64,000 bases of DNA from positions 19,191,571 to 19,255,570 of the forward strand of contig CM035806.1 in the NCBI GenBank assembly GCA_020466095.1, read 5' to 3'. This document shows, one piece after another, positions 33,873 to 45,204 of this stretch. The stretch comes from Chlorops oryzae. Lineage: Eukaryota > Arthropoda > Insecta > Diptera > Chloropidae. Each line of letters starts with the position of its first letter. Within the stretch, counting starts at the first letter, position 1. The notes under the pieces were generated by a model. It was not told the DNA's origin and ran no database searches. It was given only the letters and a program-made list of their open reading frames with translations. The translations under genes were made by a program, and so were the position numbers.

Positions 33873-34096
33873 CGACTGCTGGTTGGTTGGTTGATAAGTG
33901 TGAAAGCCACCAAAGGATGACACACTTAGACCTCACATTGAGATCGTTGTTATACCACGAAAAATGGCCAAAAAAAGGAAGAACGAAAAAAGAAACAACG
34001 ACCCAACTAACATCCACGTCTGCGCTGGGAGTTGAATCCAGTGCCTCTCGCATCGTAAGTTGGAATCTCAAAAAAACTATGCAACGGAGACCGATA
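33873..34096 (-). mobile_element. tRNA-derived SINE, copy 1
   Basis: Read on the minus strand the head is GGTCTCCGTTGCATAG, then CAACTTACGATGCGAGAG, then a box B-like TGGATTCAACTCCCAG, followed by ACGTGGATGTTAGTTGGG. The same order occurs at 39.6-39.76 and 62.67-62.84 kb, so this is a family with RNA polymerase III-type boxes. The body after the head includes 'accacgaaaaatggcc'. Confidence 0.75.
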
Positions 34097-34114
34097 ATTG
34101 GTAGTTAGTAAAAC

Positions 34115-36360
34115 AAGATATTTATAAAAAAAAATTTACTAATATTACACTGAGAAAAAATATTCCAAAAATAAAAAAATAACCTAAATAAATAATCTAA
34201 ATTATTTATTCCATATCCACGAGATTTTTTTTCCCTCGAAATTTTTCTCCGCTAAAAAAGGGGGTAATCTTAGCGTCAATTGGAGGAAAAATGTGTTGAG
34301 ATTTCCTTAAAAGTGTTCGAAAATTTCTTGCTCCCTTTACGTTCCCTTCCCAGTGTGTTTAGAGTGCATATATAGATAGACTTGCGTATGCAGTACATCT
34401 ACTGATTTTTTTCCCAAAAAGTGGTAAAAAAAAAAACCAAATAAGTAGATGTGAATATATTCATAGAAAGGATTAGACGAGTCCAAATACGATGGGTATT
34501 TATTCAGTTTGCATGAAACAAACTTTTGCCGCTCGCTTCACACCAGTCGAAGGCTCCGCACCTTCGCAAGCATCCACCCACACACATATGGACGCACACA
34601 CGCACTTGCAACAGTGTGTGTCCACAATCTTTGCTTCCGAATGATCGCAGGGAGAGAGAGAGAGAGCGAGCGCCTCGTTTATTTTGGCATTCCTCGAATC
34701 AATCATTTTATGCGTGTGCGGAGATTTATTTGTCATTCATGGTGGCATTTTCACTCTTAGCCTTGCGTTTAACCAAATACTGAAAGCTTAACTACTGTCG
34801 ACATTCAGCTTTCTTCTTGTGATTCATTCAATTAATCTTTTTCATTTCCTTTTCTCTTTTTTTTCTCTTGGTTTTTGTTTTTTTTTTTTTTTGGAATATC
34901 CATCACTCATATCGTGTCTCAATGGTAAAAGTCAAACAGATGGGAAAAACGTATGCAAAACAGGCTTCGGAAAGAAAAAATAAGTGAAGTACAAAGGCCA
35001 AAGGAACAGAAAACATTGCATAGCTAAAGGAGTTTTCGGTTAAATGAGCTTTTTGATGAATTCAGTTATTTTTTCTTCTGTCATTTCATTCAATCATTCG
35101 TTTTTCAATAATTTGCCCAAACATCAATTTGTGCTTTTTTAATAAAATAATTGAAGTATTTTCAATTTGAAACTTGTTTTGTGCCCCTAAAACTCTGCTT
35201 TTAATTTTTGAAATTTCATTAATTTTATTGAATTTATTAAAATTGATGGAATCATTTGTTTTTGGTTTTCTTTTTTTTTTTTGGTTTTTGTGTTTCCTCG
35301 TCATTTTGGTCTTACTGTTATTGTTCTTGTTGTTATTTTTGTGGTGATATAAGCCGATTGTATTACGCGCGTCCGCGAAAGTGCCTATGCGTGCTCTTTT
35401 GGCAAAGGTGCCTAATTTTTTCGCTGTAGTATTTTATTTTTATATTATTATTTTTTGTTTGTTTTGTAACGCATGCAGGTGCGTGTGTCAATGTCTTCAT
35501 TCTCGATGGCTTTCATTATGGGGCTTCGTTGTCACGCAGTCACGCAGGTACAAGCTCGATTACAGTTGAGCATTTTTTGCGGCTGTTGCTTTTTGAACGT
35601 TAAAAAAAAATCGAATTTCCTTTTCGTACCGTTCTCAGTTTATTTTATTTTTTAATGTCTTTAAACTTTTGTCACCTCAAAATGGTTTCGTGGGAATTCT
35701 GCTGACTGGCTGGCACGTTTGACCTATTTTTGTTGTTGGTTTAAAAAAGTGCAAAAAAAAAAAAAATAAATAAATATCTAGCAGACCAGAGTGCTTCCTT
35801 AGAGGGGCTTATCGAGGTATTTATGTAAGTAGGGCGCGGGTCTGAAAGTTTTTTTGTGCCTTTTTTTCTTCTTCTCATTTTTGGTTTGTTATCCTTGTGG
35901 GCATTTAAAATGAGGAAGTTAAATAAATTATCCTGAAATATACAGGAAATTTGTTTCTCGTTATGTTGTTGGAAAAAGTCAAAATGAAAATACATTGTGG
36001 GGAATAAGTTTTGAGGTCCGGCCACAATTGTGAGTAAAAATGAACAATTTCGGTTGAGGGATTAAAAACACGTTGCAAGCGTTAGGAACTTTGACTTTGC
36101 CTCCTAAAATAAATTGATAATGGAATTGATTGTTAAAATTTGCGTGGAATTTTTTGCTATCAATTTAGTTCTCCTTTCCTAAGAACACCGGGAGGGAAAA
36201 ATCTCGGAGGCAAGAATCTCGAACGAAAGGCCATCATATTCTTTCTTTTATTGACGCTTCCTTTTTCAATGGAGGAAAATTTCTAGGAATAGGGAATAGG
36301 GCTGTATATTTGGTTTTGCTAAATTGGTTTCATGCCGTATATTAATCGATTTCGAAACGT
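34115..36360. other. Intergenic DNA, no gene recognised
   Basis: AT-rich, with T-rich and A-rich runs. A short GA tract occurs near 34,650. None of the short frames looks coding. Confidence 0.45.
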
Positions 36361-36361
36361 G

Positions 36362-36545
36362 TGGCCGAGAATTAAGTTTTGCAGTTTTTTTTTTTAGGTA
36401 TAAATTTTCTGTCCATAACAAATTTTAAGCCTTCGACTTGGAGGAAGAACTTTAGTAAAAACCGATCCGAAAAAAAACTCCATCTATAGCAATAGCAGAA
36501 ATTTTAATAATTCCAAAAATTTTTGTTCCAAAATTAATTTTGATT
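36362..36545. mobile_element. Fragment related to the 25-kb fold-back element
   Basis: Blocks in the same order as 25,090-25,270: GGCCGAGAATTAA, then 'gtaaaaaccgatccgaaaaaaaact' against 'gtacaaaccgacccggaaaaact', then CTATCTAGTAG-like and AAATTCC-like sequence. Only one arm is present. Confidence 0.6.
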
Positions 36546-36549
36546 TGTT

Positions 36550-38035
36550 TTTTTGCTTTCCAAAAAGACGTCTTGTCAAATAGCATCACAGCTTTTAACG
36601 TTCTTTTTGAAAACAGTTTCTTTAAACTGAATAATTTTTTTTATTTTTCTTTTAAATCGCAAATAATAAATATAACTTCCCCTTAAAGTATGCTTCAATT
36701 TTTAAATAAATGTAATGGAATAATATTGAAAATAGTGCGATTACAACGAAGTCTGAAGAATTAAAAAAAAATTAAGTAAATTAAAGTAAGAAGAATGACG
36801 TGGATAGGCACTGACCTACAGGTGGACAAAAACAAACACAAAAATTATTTTTGGATATTGTTTAAACAATATAAATTTTCTAAGAAAAATGTAATTTAAA
36901 TTCATGTAAGGGGAAAACAAAACAAAACCCTGATGATGTCTTCGGATGGATGACGAAATATTGGTTAAAAGAAAAAAGTTTAAAATAAAAACGAAAATAT
37001 GACCTCAAGCTCAAACAAAGAAATATATGTCAGTAAATTAAAATATTTATGAGAAACTGATCACTTCGAGTAAGCCAAATGGTAATATGTAAATCTGATG
37101 AACGGTAAATTGGAAAAGGGAATTTCTCAAGAGTTCTTTTAAGCGGCCTTGCATAGTATTTCGAATATTTCTGCTGTCACTTGTCTTGTCTCTTCAGTTT
37201 TAACCTTTTTCTATACAAATTACCTTCGTCTAGTGACTGTTTTGAGAAGGAATGCCCAAGGAACCATAGGTCAAAGCTACATTTCTTCCTGCACTATTTT
37301 AAAATAAGGTGCATCTTAAATATGCCTAGAAGCATGCTACCAATTAAACAGAAAAACTATAATGGAGCGTCGGGGGAAAACGAATTATCAAAATCGTTAT
37401 CCATTACACGTTTCTTTGTTTTTTTTGTTGTTTATAATCTATGAAGAATTCAATGTTAGTCACGGCTTCCTTGTCAAAAATGTTTTTTAATTGAGTTTTT
37501 CGGTTTTTGATTCATATTAAGCACAATTTTAGGCATGAGAAATATATAAATTTTTGCTCGAAGAATCAACATGAATCGGCCATTTTGAAAAATGTATTCG
37601 AGAAAATATAAAATTGTTTCGATGGCTTGAGTTTTGAGCGATGTGGAAGTTATTGTTTTTCGGCTTTTTGAGATATTTCCATCAACAAAATAACGACAAA
37701 AATAATTCGAATACATCATGGAAAACCATTGTTTTCAAAAGGATTAAAATTCACATTTGGCTTATGGTTTCTTCGGCATAATTATGAAGTATGGGCCATA
37801 GAATAATCCTCTTCTAGGCGAAAATGAGGTTAAAAAATCGATCCAGCATAGTTAAAATGCATTTCGATTAACATAAATTTAGGCTTTAGGATGAATTCAA
37901 GACTAATTTTGGGCCTTGAATATTTTGAGTTCAGGTTTTTCGATTGAAGAAATGAACGGTCATGGAACTAAATGAATTTTTCGAGAATTTTGTTTAGCTC
38001 TAAGTTTTCTTTTTTTCAAGCATCAGAAGAGATAT
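36550..38035. other. Intergenic DNA, no gene recognised
   Basis: No coding signal or repeat family recognised. Confidence 0.4.
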
Positions 38036-38037
38036 AA

Positions 38038-38173
38038 TGGGAATTCATTCGAACACTCAAAGGAGTGAACTTTGAGAACTTCCTTGCGTTAACTGTCAAA
38101 ATACACGGAAGCTTTGACGGCTGTTTAAAAAGTTCTTAAAGTTCACTAAGTTCGAGGTCTGAATGAATACCCA
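38038..38173. mobile_element. 136-bp MITE
   Basis: Ends are TGGGAATTCATTCGAACA (left) and, reverse complemented, TGGGTATTCATTCAGACC (right). Inverted similarity continues through AGTGAACTTTGAGAACTT on both sides, so nearly the whole element folds on itself. No target duplication is certain. Confidence 0.8.
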
Positions 38174-38307
38174 TATAGAATTAGTTTTCTGCACAGAGTT
38201 CAAGGGTTACCAAAACTAATTCCTCTCTTCGGGTGTGACTGTAGTGATTGTAGCACATTTAGTGTTGGTCAAAGGCCAAAAAAGAAAAATTTTTAATAAA
38301 TAAATAA

Positions 38308-38475
38308 TTTTTCGAATAAGTAAGTTTAGCAAAGTTGAACTTCCAACCGCTTTTCTTACTTCAAAAAATTCATATTGATGTTAAAAATCGTTTTGGGTTT
38401 GAGCGAGTTGAACAAAAATTTCACTCCTAAAAGTATGCTTGAAATATATAAAAGTCAAGAAAATCCGAGCCCTGA
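38308..38475. mobile_element. MITE family 2, copy B (partial)
   Basis: It retains the middle (TTTCGAATAAGTAAGTTTAG) and the right end (AAAATCCGAGCCCTG). The left end is missing. Confidence 0.75.
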
Positions 38476-39095
38476 TTATGAGCTTCCACAAATGAAAAAG
38501 CCGTAGGCGTAGCGGAGTTTAAAAAAATCCACTTCCCAGCAAATCACGTTTCTGGTAAATTTTCCAAATTTTCTCGGAATTTTTCCAGGAATGTCTCTCG
38601 GTAAAGCTAAATGGGCATCGGGAATTTTATTCGAAAACATTTTGTGTACATGTAGCAACTGTCCCTCTCTTGCACGTTGGAAATTGCATATGGGTGAGTG
38701 AACATCAAAATACTTGCATTTGTGTTGGTGACATTTCGAAACAGATTTTGCTGGGTTACTTCACTCATTCACACAGTTAAAAGTTTTTCGAAAACATGCT
38801 CAGGTTTCGGGCTGACGCAGATGCATAGTGATTTTTTTTTTTTTTTGTGGTTTGTGGTGGATTTTTTGTTTAGATGTTACAAAGCTGCTCGTACATTAGC
38901 ATGATTTTTTCAAAATCTTATGGCTAAAATTTGTTTATGACAATCATTTCAAATTTTTTGGGAAAGATTTGCTGGTTATACGCTCAGGAAATTTTGCTAA
39001 AAAATCCTGCTTTTCTGAGATATTGTGAATTGTTGCTGAAGGCTGGTCCATATGCAACATTATTAAAAGATTTTGAGTCTCCTATCGGAAGAATA

Positions 39096-39290
39096 ATATA
39101 CGAGCTTTGTTTTCGTGTACGCATAGCAACAAATTTTATTGGTCAATGGTTAATTGGCGGCATTGATTGTGATTTTTTTTTTTTTTTTAGAAATTTTTCA
39201 GACGTCTCCCAATAGGAGGCTTCATACCTTTTGAGCTTTATTTGAAAATAGAGGAAAGTAATGATGCAGTTGATGCAAAGAGAGTGAAGT
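39096..39290. repeat. Dispersed repeat (pair with 5,583-5,790)
   Basis: Shares ordered blocks with the segment at 5.6 kb: GAGCTTTGTTTTCGTGT, a T run, GGAGGCTTCATACC and GAAAATAGAGG. It directly precedes MITE family 2 copy C. Confidence 0.55.
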
Positions 39291-39311
39291 TCTCATTTAT
39301 TTTCTTAAAAT

Positions 39312-39553
39312 AGGGATCGGATTTTGTTGAATTTTATAAATTTAAAGCATACTTTATGAGGCGAAATATTTTTCTTACCAGCATTTTTCGAATAAGTTAA
39401 GCGAAAATGAAATTCAAACCGTTTTCTAATTTCCAAAAAATTCATATTGAAGTTAAAAATCGATTTGAATCTTAATTTTATGTGAGTTGAGCAAAATTTG
39501 TACTCCATAAAGTATGCTTTATATTTTTAAAAGTCAATAAAATCCGAGCCTTG
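39312..39553. mobile_element. MITE family 2, copy C
   Basis: Full-length copy, about 242 bp, with both inverted ends: GGATCGGATTTTGTTGA on the left, and AAAATCCGAGCC on the right preceded by a TATGCTTTATA block. The middle 'cgaataagttaagcgaaa' is conserved. Confidence 0.83.
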
Positions 39554-39594
39554 TTTATAAGCAAATTAGCATTTTACGCTTGTGGCTATTAAGA

Positions 39595-39760
39595 TATGCC
39601 CTCTTATGGTTGGTTAGTGTGGATGTTACCAAGTGTGGATGACAACACTGCGCCCGTTGTGATATAGAAAAATCGTCATAGCTAACATCCACGTCCGAGG
39701 TGGGAATTGAACCCAGAGCCTCTTACATCCCAAACAACAACTACTCCATGGAGGCCAACT
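39595..39760 (-). mobile_element. tRNA-derived SINE, copy 2
   Basis: Minus-strand head GGCCTCCATGGAGTAG, box A region, GATGTAAGAGGCTC, and a near-canonical box B (GGGTTCAATTCCCA) followed by ACGTGGATGTTAG. This copy preserves the best box B of the family. Confidence 0.78.
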
Positions 39761-39764
39761 ATGT

Positions 39765-40220
39765 CCTATTATTATCTCAGAAACATTATCAGAAAATTAA
39801 ATTGCATACTGTAGAGTTTAAGGCACTGCTTACATGCTGCGCCCTCCAAAGAAACCATCAGAAGTGTGCGGCTTTTGTGTCAGAGTTCGAAGCCCACTGT
39901 CTCAGAGCTCAATGGGATGAAGGAAATCTTGTGTTTGGCAGCATACTCTGCACGCTGAACTCATGACAAGACAAATAAAAATCTTTCATATTTCAGCTTA
40001 AATCTAGCGAAAACCATGTGGGAATTATCAAAACATGATTTACATTTTATTTTTGAATAGCAGTGAAAATTGTATGAGCTGTCAAAAAATTTCTACATAC
40101 AGTAAAAAAAAAAAAATAAATAAAAACAAAAAAAAAACAATAGCCTTTCATTGCATTCCTGTGAGCAATCGAAAGGTTAAATATCTGTCATTTTACATTG
40201 AAATGTTATATTGAAAGCGT
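39765..40220. other. Unassigned DNA with a short GC-richer frame
   Basis: A + strand frame to about 39,966 (about 60 codons after the SINE) has higher GC than its surroundings and mixed residues, including FEAHCLRAQWDEGN. I recognise no family. It could be a retroelement remnant or chance. The rest is AT-rich. Confidence 0.25.
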
Positions 40221-40223
40221 TTA

Positions 40224-40376
40224 CTAGAGGCGTACGCAGGAGGCTAATTGGGGTGGGGTTCAAATGCCCCCTTCGAAATGCGGGAAAGTTCACAGGATTA
40301 TGGGAAAACAATCACGATACAAGGTGTTGTAGTGCCTAATACTCCTCGCAAAATGATTTTCTGTATGCGCGCCCGG
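40224..40376. mobile_element. Degraded hAT-like MITE
   Basis: The ends AGAGGCGTACGCAGG and, reverse complemented, CGGGCGCGCATACAG are diverged versions of those at 32,546-32,798. A G-rich block lies just inside the left end, as there. No target duplication remains. Confidence 0.6.
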
Positions 40377-40379
40377 AGT

Positions 40380-41690
40380 CTGGTATTTAGATTTGTGAAC
40401 GTGGCTCGGCTCTTTCATCCATCTCTGGATACGTTAGATACTTACATTTATCGTTTATGCAGAAAATTGAATGTCATTTGAGATCTCCATTGAAAATTCA
40501 CGAAAGCTCTGAACTCTCTTGCCGATTCCAATTGATTGTGGGGAAAACGATCAAATCGAAATTCGATTGAGAATTTACGCTATTCGAGTGCGTCAATCAG
40601 ACGAGCAGTCAGTCAATCAGGATTTCGCCTTCAGTAATCTTCATTCTTCTCGATTCTCGTTTGATGTGACTAGCAAAGCATACGATTCGCTGTCACTCTA
40701 TTGAAGTTAGCTTTTACGCTGCCACTTCGACTTTCACTTTCACTTTTTCACTTTTTCACTTTTTCTTATGCAATGTACATACAATATCCTTCGATAGTTT
40801 TTTCCATATTTTTATCCTTATATGAATCTTCTTCTTTTTTTTTTTTTTTTTTTTTTTTTGCAATGAAAATACTAAGTTTCATCGTCCTCGATTAATGGGA
40901 TTATAGAGCTGTAATCATTTTGATTCGTTCCCCTGTTATTTACTTGCTTATTATTATATCCATTTATGGTTTGTCATTTTGCTATCAAGAAGAAAATTTG
41001 TTCATCTCTTTCACTTAACACTTTATGTGTGCATGGATGTACTACGTACAATGTCTTTACACACTTTTCTTTAGTTACTGCTCGTAATTTAATGTTCGCT
41101 TTCAAATTTGCGTTGCGTAACATTATTGGATAGCTAATTTCGCTTCTATTTTAACTGAGTCGGAAGAGCCATTGGCGACTTTATGTGCTCATAAAATTAT
41201 AGCAATAAAATTCAATTCACTTCGCCACGAGTAAATTCGACCCACAAATGGGCGAGATGGGGTTTGCAAAAAAAAAAAAAAAAAAAGGCCAAAGGAACAG
41301 ACCACGGCGGTGGCGGCGACGGTGAGCATACGGGCGGAAAAAAGACAATATTAGGACAAAGTCTTTAATATGAAATAATGGGCTATAGCCTTTTCCTAAG
41401 CTGTACTTAAAACAATGTTTCACATAGTTTCGTTCGCTCGCTGGAAAACACGAACAAACTTGTGGAATATTTTGAGCCTGATAGCATATACATACACACA
41501 TACTTTGTCGCGACGAAATGTAAAATGTAAATAGTGAGCAACAATAAAAAAAGAAAACAACAATCAGATTAACATCCGCTTTAAGCAAAAAGATCCCAGT
41601 AGGACAGAAAAACATGCTAAAAAGAGAGAGATAGATAGAGAGAGAGAGAGAGATAGAGAGAGAAAACAAAATCATCCTCAATAGACCTGG
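40380..41690. other. Intergenic DNA, no gene recognised
   Basis: It contains a 26-base T run near 40,834-40,859 and a GA tract near 41,622-41,662. Frames are short. Confidence 0.45.
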
Positions 41691-41696
41691 AATAAA

Positions 41697-41855
41697 CAGT
41701 GGCGGACTAAGACAATTTGCCGCCCTAGGCAATTGCGATTTTGCCGCCTCAGACAGCAGCCTAGTTTTCGCATTTGTATTTTATCTAGTTTAAGACGTCA
41801 GAATTTACCGTCCTAGGCAGCTGCCTATATTGCCCATATAGTTGATCCGCCACTG
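41697..41855. mobile_element. hAT-type MITE, CAGTGGCGGA ends
   Basis: A 159-bp element with inverted ends CAGTGGCGGACTAAG and, from the right, CAGTGGCGGATCAAC. Inside each end is a copy of GCCGCCCTAGGCA-like or GCAGCTGCCTAGGA-like sequence. The flanks are GGAATAAA (41,689-41,696) and GGAGTAAA (41,856-41,863), an 8-bp duplication with one change. Size, ends and duplication fit hAT. Confidence 0.87.
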
Positions 41856-41864
41856 GGAGTAAAG

Positions 41865-44300
41865 GTTACTTTAAATAAACATAGAGAGCAAACCAACTTA
41901 CACATATACAAAGTATGTTTTATATTCTAACGTTTTTCCTTCGAATTAAAGCCTCGAGGGTCAGATAGTTTGCTGCCCAAAAATGAAAAAAAAAAAAAAT
42001 AAAAAAACAAAATATGTATTTAAAAACACCCTTTTTTCGTCCTTTCTGCGAGCGTGTGTTCGTGAAGTCTTTGTGAAGGTCAACTCATTTTCTCAACTTA
42101 ATATGTCCCATTAAAACACAAAGCCAAATATGATGGGGAGGGGGAAGGGGGGAGGGGAAAAAGAAACAAGCGATATAGAAGAAAAGAAAAGAAATAGCGA
42201 AAAGCCGAAACAGTCGGGACGCCCCAATGTACCTTGGTATGTAATTATAAGTGCTGTTCTGGACATTGAAGGGCACTAGCGCCACTTCATTTAGCCGTAG
42301 GAAAACTAATTTACAAGGATAATCTATTTTCGTTTTGTGATTAAGAATAGAATGGCCCGAAATAATTAAAACAATGAGAATGCAAATACCGAATAGCGCC
42401 GACAATAGATAGACGCTGATACAGACAGATTGAGGAATAGACACAGGCGAACAAACGGAAAAAACGGACGCACGAACGAACGACGACCGGACGACCGGCG
42501 GATGGATGGATGGATGGATGGATGGCTGGACAAGTGAACCCAAAAAACTTCAAAATTGCGATTGGGCTCATAGGTGTAGCCAGTTTTCGCTTCCAGCAAA
42601 TTCCTCAAATTCGTGCGTATGGCGGCGGCATACAAAATCGAGGTGAGCACGTCGATTTCATGTTCGAGCTTCAGCTTCAATTGCAATCGGCTCGGCTCGG
42701 CTCGGCTCTCCGGTACAAGGGAACACATTACATTACAGCGGATTAGCGCTTAGTGCTTTTGCAGAAACAGTTACGGATTTACCACACATACATGCATACA
42801 TGAGCGCATATACCACACGTATGCCAACACACGAACGCGAGCATGGAACATGAACATTCAGACAGATACACAGTGCATAGAGCGTACACTTCTGTGCTTA
42901 CGTCACAACATTGCGTAGGCGTCATAGCTTTCGCGGCGCACCCACTCTTTAAAATGAGAAACAACAAAAACAAAAACAAAAACCAAGAAGAGAACAAACC
43001 AAACAACAACAACAAGAACAACAACAGCAAACAAACAACCCTGGGCAGGGTAATGCGGTCTGTCTGTGAGCCAGTCAATGAGCGTTTGCAGAGTGTAGAA
43101 TTCGAAATTCCCCTCTTCGATTGTTAAGTGAGTTGGTATTTGTAGGCGCATGCGTACGCGCACAGTGGTCAATAGCGTCAATAATCGCATAAAACTCCCA
43201 TGTACGTTGAGGAATTTTTCCGTTCGGAACAGTCGATATGTCTCCTGTCATTGTGTCGTCAGCGGGGTTCATGTTCATATCGGAGTTTGGTTTGCTTTCG
43301 TATGGCATGGTATGGTTTGGTATGGCCCGGTCTGGTCTCGTCTTGTCTGCGTTGACTGTGTTTCGGCTGGCCTGGCCTGGCATGGCTCGTCCAATGAACC
43401 ACCAAGTGCATTTCGCTTGCGGTAGGACGACGATTCGACGACTCGCGTTCGTGCTGTATCACGAAATCATTGCGGATGTCGCACTTTGCAATTCGTATCG
43501 TTTCGTTTCATTTCGTTTCATTTCGATTCGTTTCGTTTCGTTTCGTTTTTGTGTGGGTGTTGAGCTCTGCTCGCTTAAGGGCTGCGCGGAACTTTTTGTT
43601 TTTTTTCGTCCTATTGTTTTGCTTTGTTGTTTTTGTACGTTTCGTTTAAGCAAAAAGGGGTGGATTATATATATTTATATATACAATATGTTCATATATA
43701 TGAGCAACATTTACAGTGTTCAATTGTAACGAAATGAACAGCTGTTTTCTCAATTGAAGCTTTGTAGAGATTGGAGATTCCCAACATGCCGGCATTTTTT
43801 TTTTTTTTTACAATCCTTCGCTTATGTCCCTCAAACGTTTTTGTGGAGATTTTTGCGAAAAAGGATTCTATTTTGGATTCTTAACTTTTTGAATCCATAA
43901 AAAAATATTTTTTTTAAATTTTAGTTCGAGAAGAAAAAAAAATAAACAAAATAATTTTTTTTTTTTTTGTGGTCAGGTCAAAACCCATCTAATCTGACAG
44001 TTATCCCCGGATGTAGGCCAGAATATAGCACCGAAAAAGGGTACATTTAAGTGGGTAATGCTTTCATGGAATGTGATTTCAGTGCAGGGAATCTTAAATG
44101 TATGATTTTGGGATCTCATGATCAAGCAGCATTTTTATTTGCTAGGGCTGTTCTGCAGAACAAACGAACGTGTAGAGGTGAATTTCGAATTTTTTATTTC
44201 TTCTGAACATATAAAACCGATTTTCTAATGGACTTTGGCCTTCTAAATAAGTACATATAAAAAAACTTTTTTTACATTGATTAAAAAAAACTACTTTTTT
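41865..44300. other. Intergenic DNA with pentamer and tetramer tracts
   Basis: It contains (GGAT)n at 42,499-42,526, (CGGCT)n near 42,688-42,707, a TATGG-rich tract near 43,300-43,390 and (TTTCG)n at 43,496-43,548. Several antiparallel frames overlap at 42-43.7 kb, but none has recognisable protein features. GC is higher near 42.4-43.5 kb than elsewhere, so an unrecognised promoter or leader there is possible. Confidence 0.45.
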
Positions 44301-44303
44301 CTT

Positions 44304-44480
44304 TTTCAGGTGTAGATATTGCACTTTTTTCGAGCAGAACTCAACACTGAACAATCCGAATTGAACAAATTGTCCCTTAAATTAAAACTAATTAACCCTT
44401 CTAAAACTTCTATCTCAGATAAATTTAAGATCGGTCAATAAAAGATGATTCTGTGGACCCTTAAATCTAAAAAAATAAAC
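44304..44480. repeat. Dispersed repeat (pair with 59,144-59,300)
   Basis: Shared ordered blocks: TTTTTTCGAGCAGAA, TCAACA-TG, CAACATCCGATTTGAAC-like, TTAA-CCTTTC-like and AAAAAAAGCACA-like. Age and type are unknown. Confidence 0.6.
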
Positions 44481-44779
44481 ACAGATTTTTTGAAAAAAAA
44501 AAAAAAAAATTAAAAAATCGTCACTTTTCTGAATCTACATGCCGTAGAATCGATAGCGCGCGAAATGTTTTTTTCTTTTTACATTTTATATTTCAGGTCA
44601 AATTCTTACCCAATAAAATGAGGTATTAATCTTTAAGATTTATGGATAAATGGAAAAGTTATAATTTTCTAAGTGGTGATGTGTCTTCTAAATTTTTTGT
44701 ACATTTGTACCCGATAGTAACACTGAGGGCATCAATGCGTATGCACTAAAGTTTTTTATTATTATGGGGCCCTTGCCAG

Positions 44780-44887
44780 CTCTGTCAGAAATGAAAAGCT
44801 TCATATAAAAAAAAAAAACGCTTCCGAAATTAATCAGAAATTTTCTGAAATGTTTTTATACATATGAAGTTTTTCATTTCTGACAGC
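44780..44887. repeat. Hairpin-forming inverted repeat
   Basis: Arms 44,780-44,806 and 44,861-44,887 pair over about 24 bp with one mismatch (CTGTCAGAAATGAAAA is shared). The 54-base loop contains a 15-bp internal palindrome, TCAGAAATTTTCTGA. It may be a tiny MITE or a transcribed hairpin. Confidence 0.7.
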
Positions 44888-44929
44888 TATAGAGAGCCTC
44901 CGTTCGATTTTATTGAATTTTTTTTTTTT

Positions 44930-45200
44930 TTTTAAATGAAGGGTAATGCTCAGAGGTATTTTTAAGAACAGTAAAAAAGATTCGCAAAATCGGATACACA
45001 CTGAAAAAAAATATTAAATTTTTATTTTCTTTTTGTACAAAAATTTTCCGCAGTGTTTGTTTTATTTTCTTTTATATTAGCCATCAGCCAACGTTTGTTT
45101 CGTCAATCTTTCTTGATTAGTTTTTCAGATATTAAATTTTGAAAAAAGGTTTACCAAAAAGGATTTTCCAAGGTTATCTCAAGGACACTTCGCAACAGGA
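44930..45200. repeat. Dispersed repeat, uninterrupted copy
   Basis: Collinear with 9,550-9,582 plus 10,007-10,260 but without the 424-bp MITE. It serves as the approximate empty-site reference for that insertion. Confidence 0.68.
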
Positions 45201-45204
45201 ATCT

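Noticed and set aside
39700..39966. 88-residue + frame after SINE copy 2
   Set aside because: Its first third is SINE sequence; the rest resembles nothing I know, so it is mentioned only within an unassigned stretch.
42085..43729. Cluster of overlapping 60-160-residue frames on both strands
   Set aside because: They overlap each other antiparallel, include pentamer and tetramer repeats, and none shows a recognisable motif.
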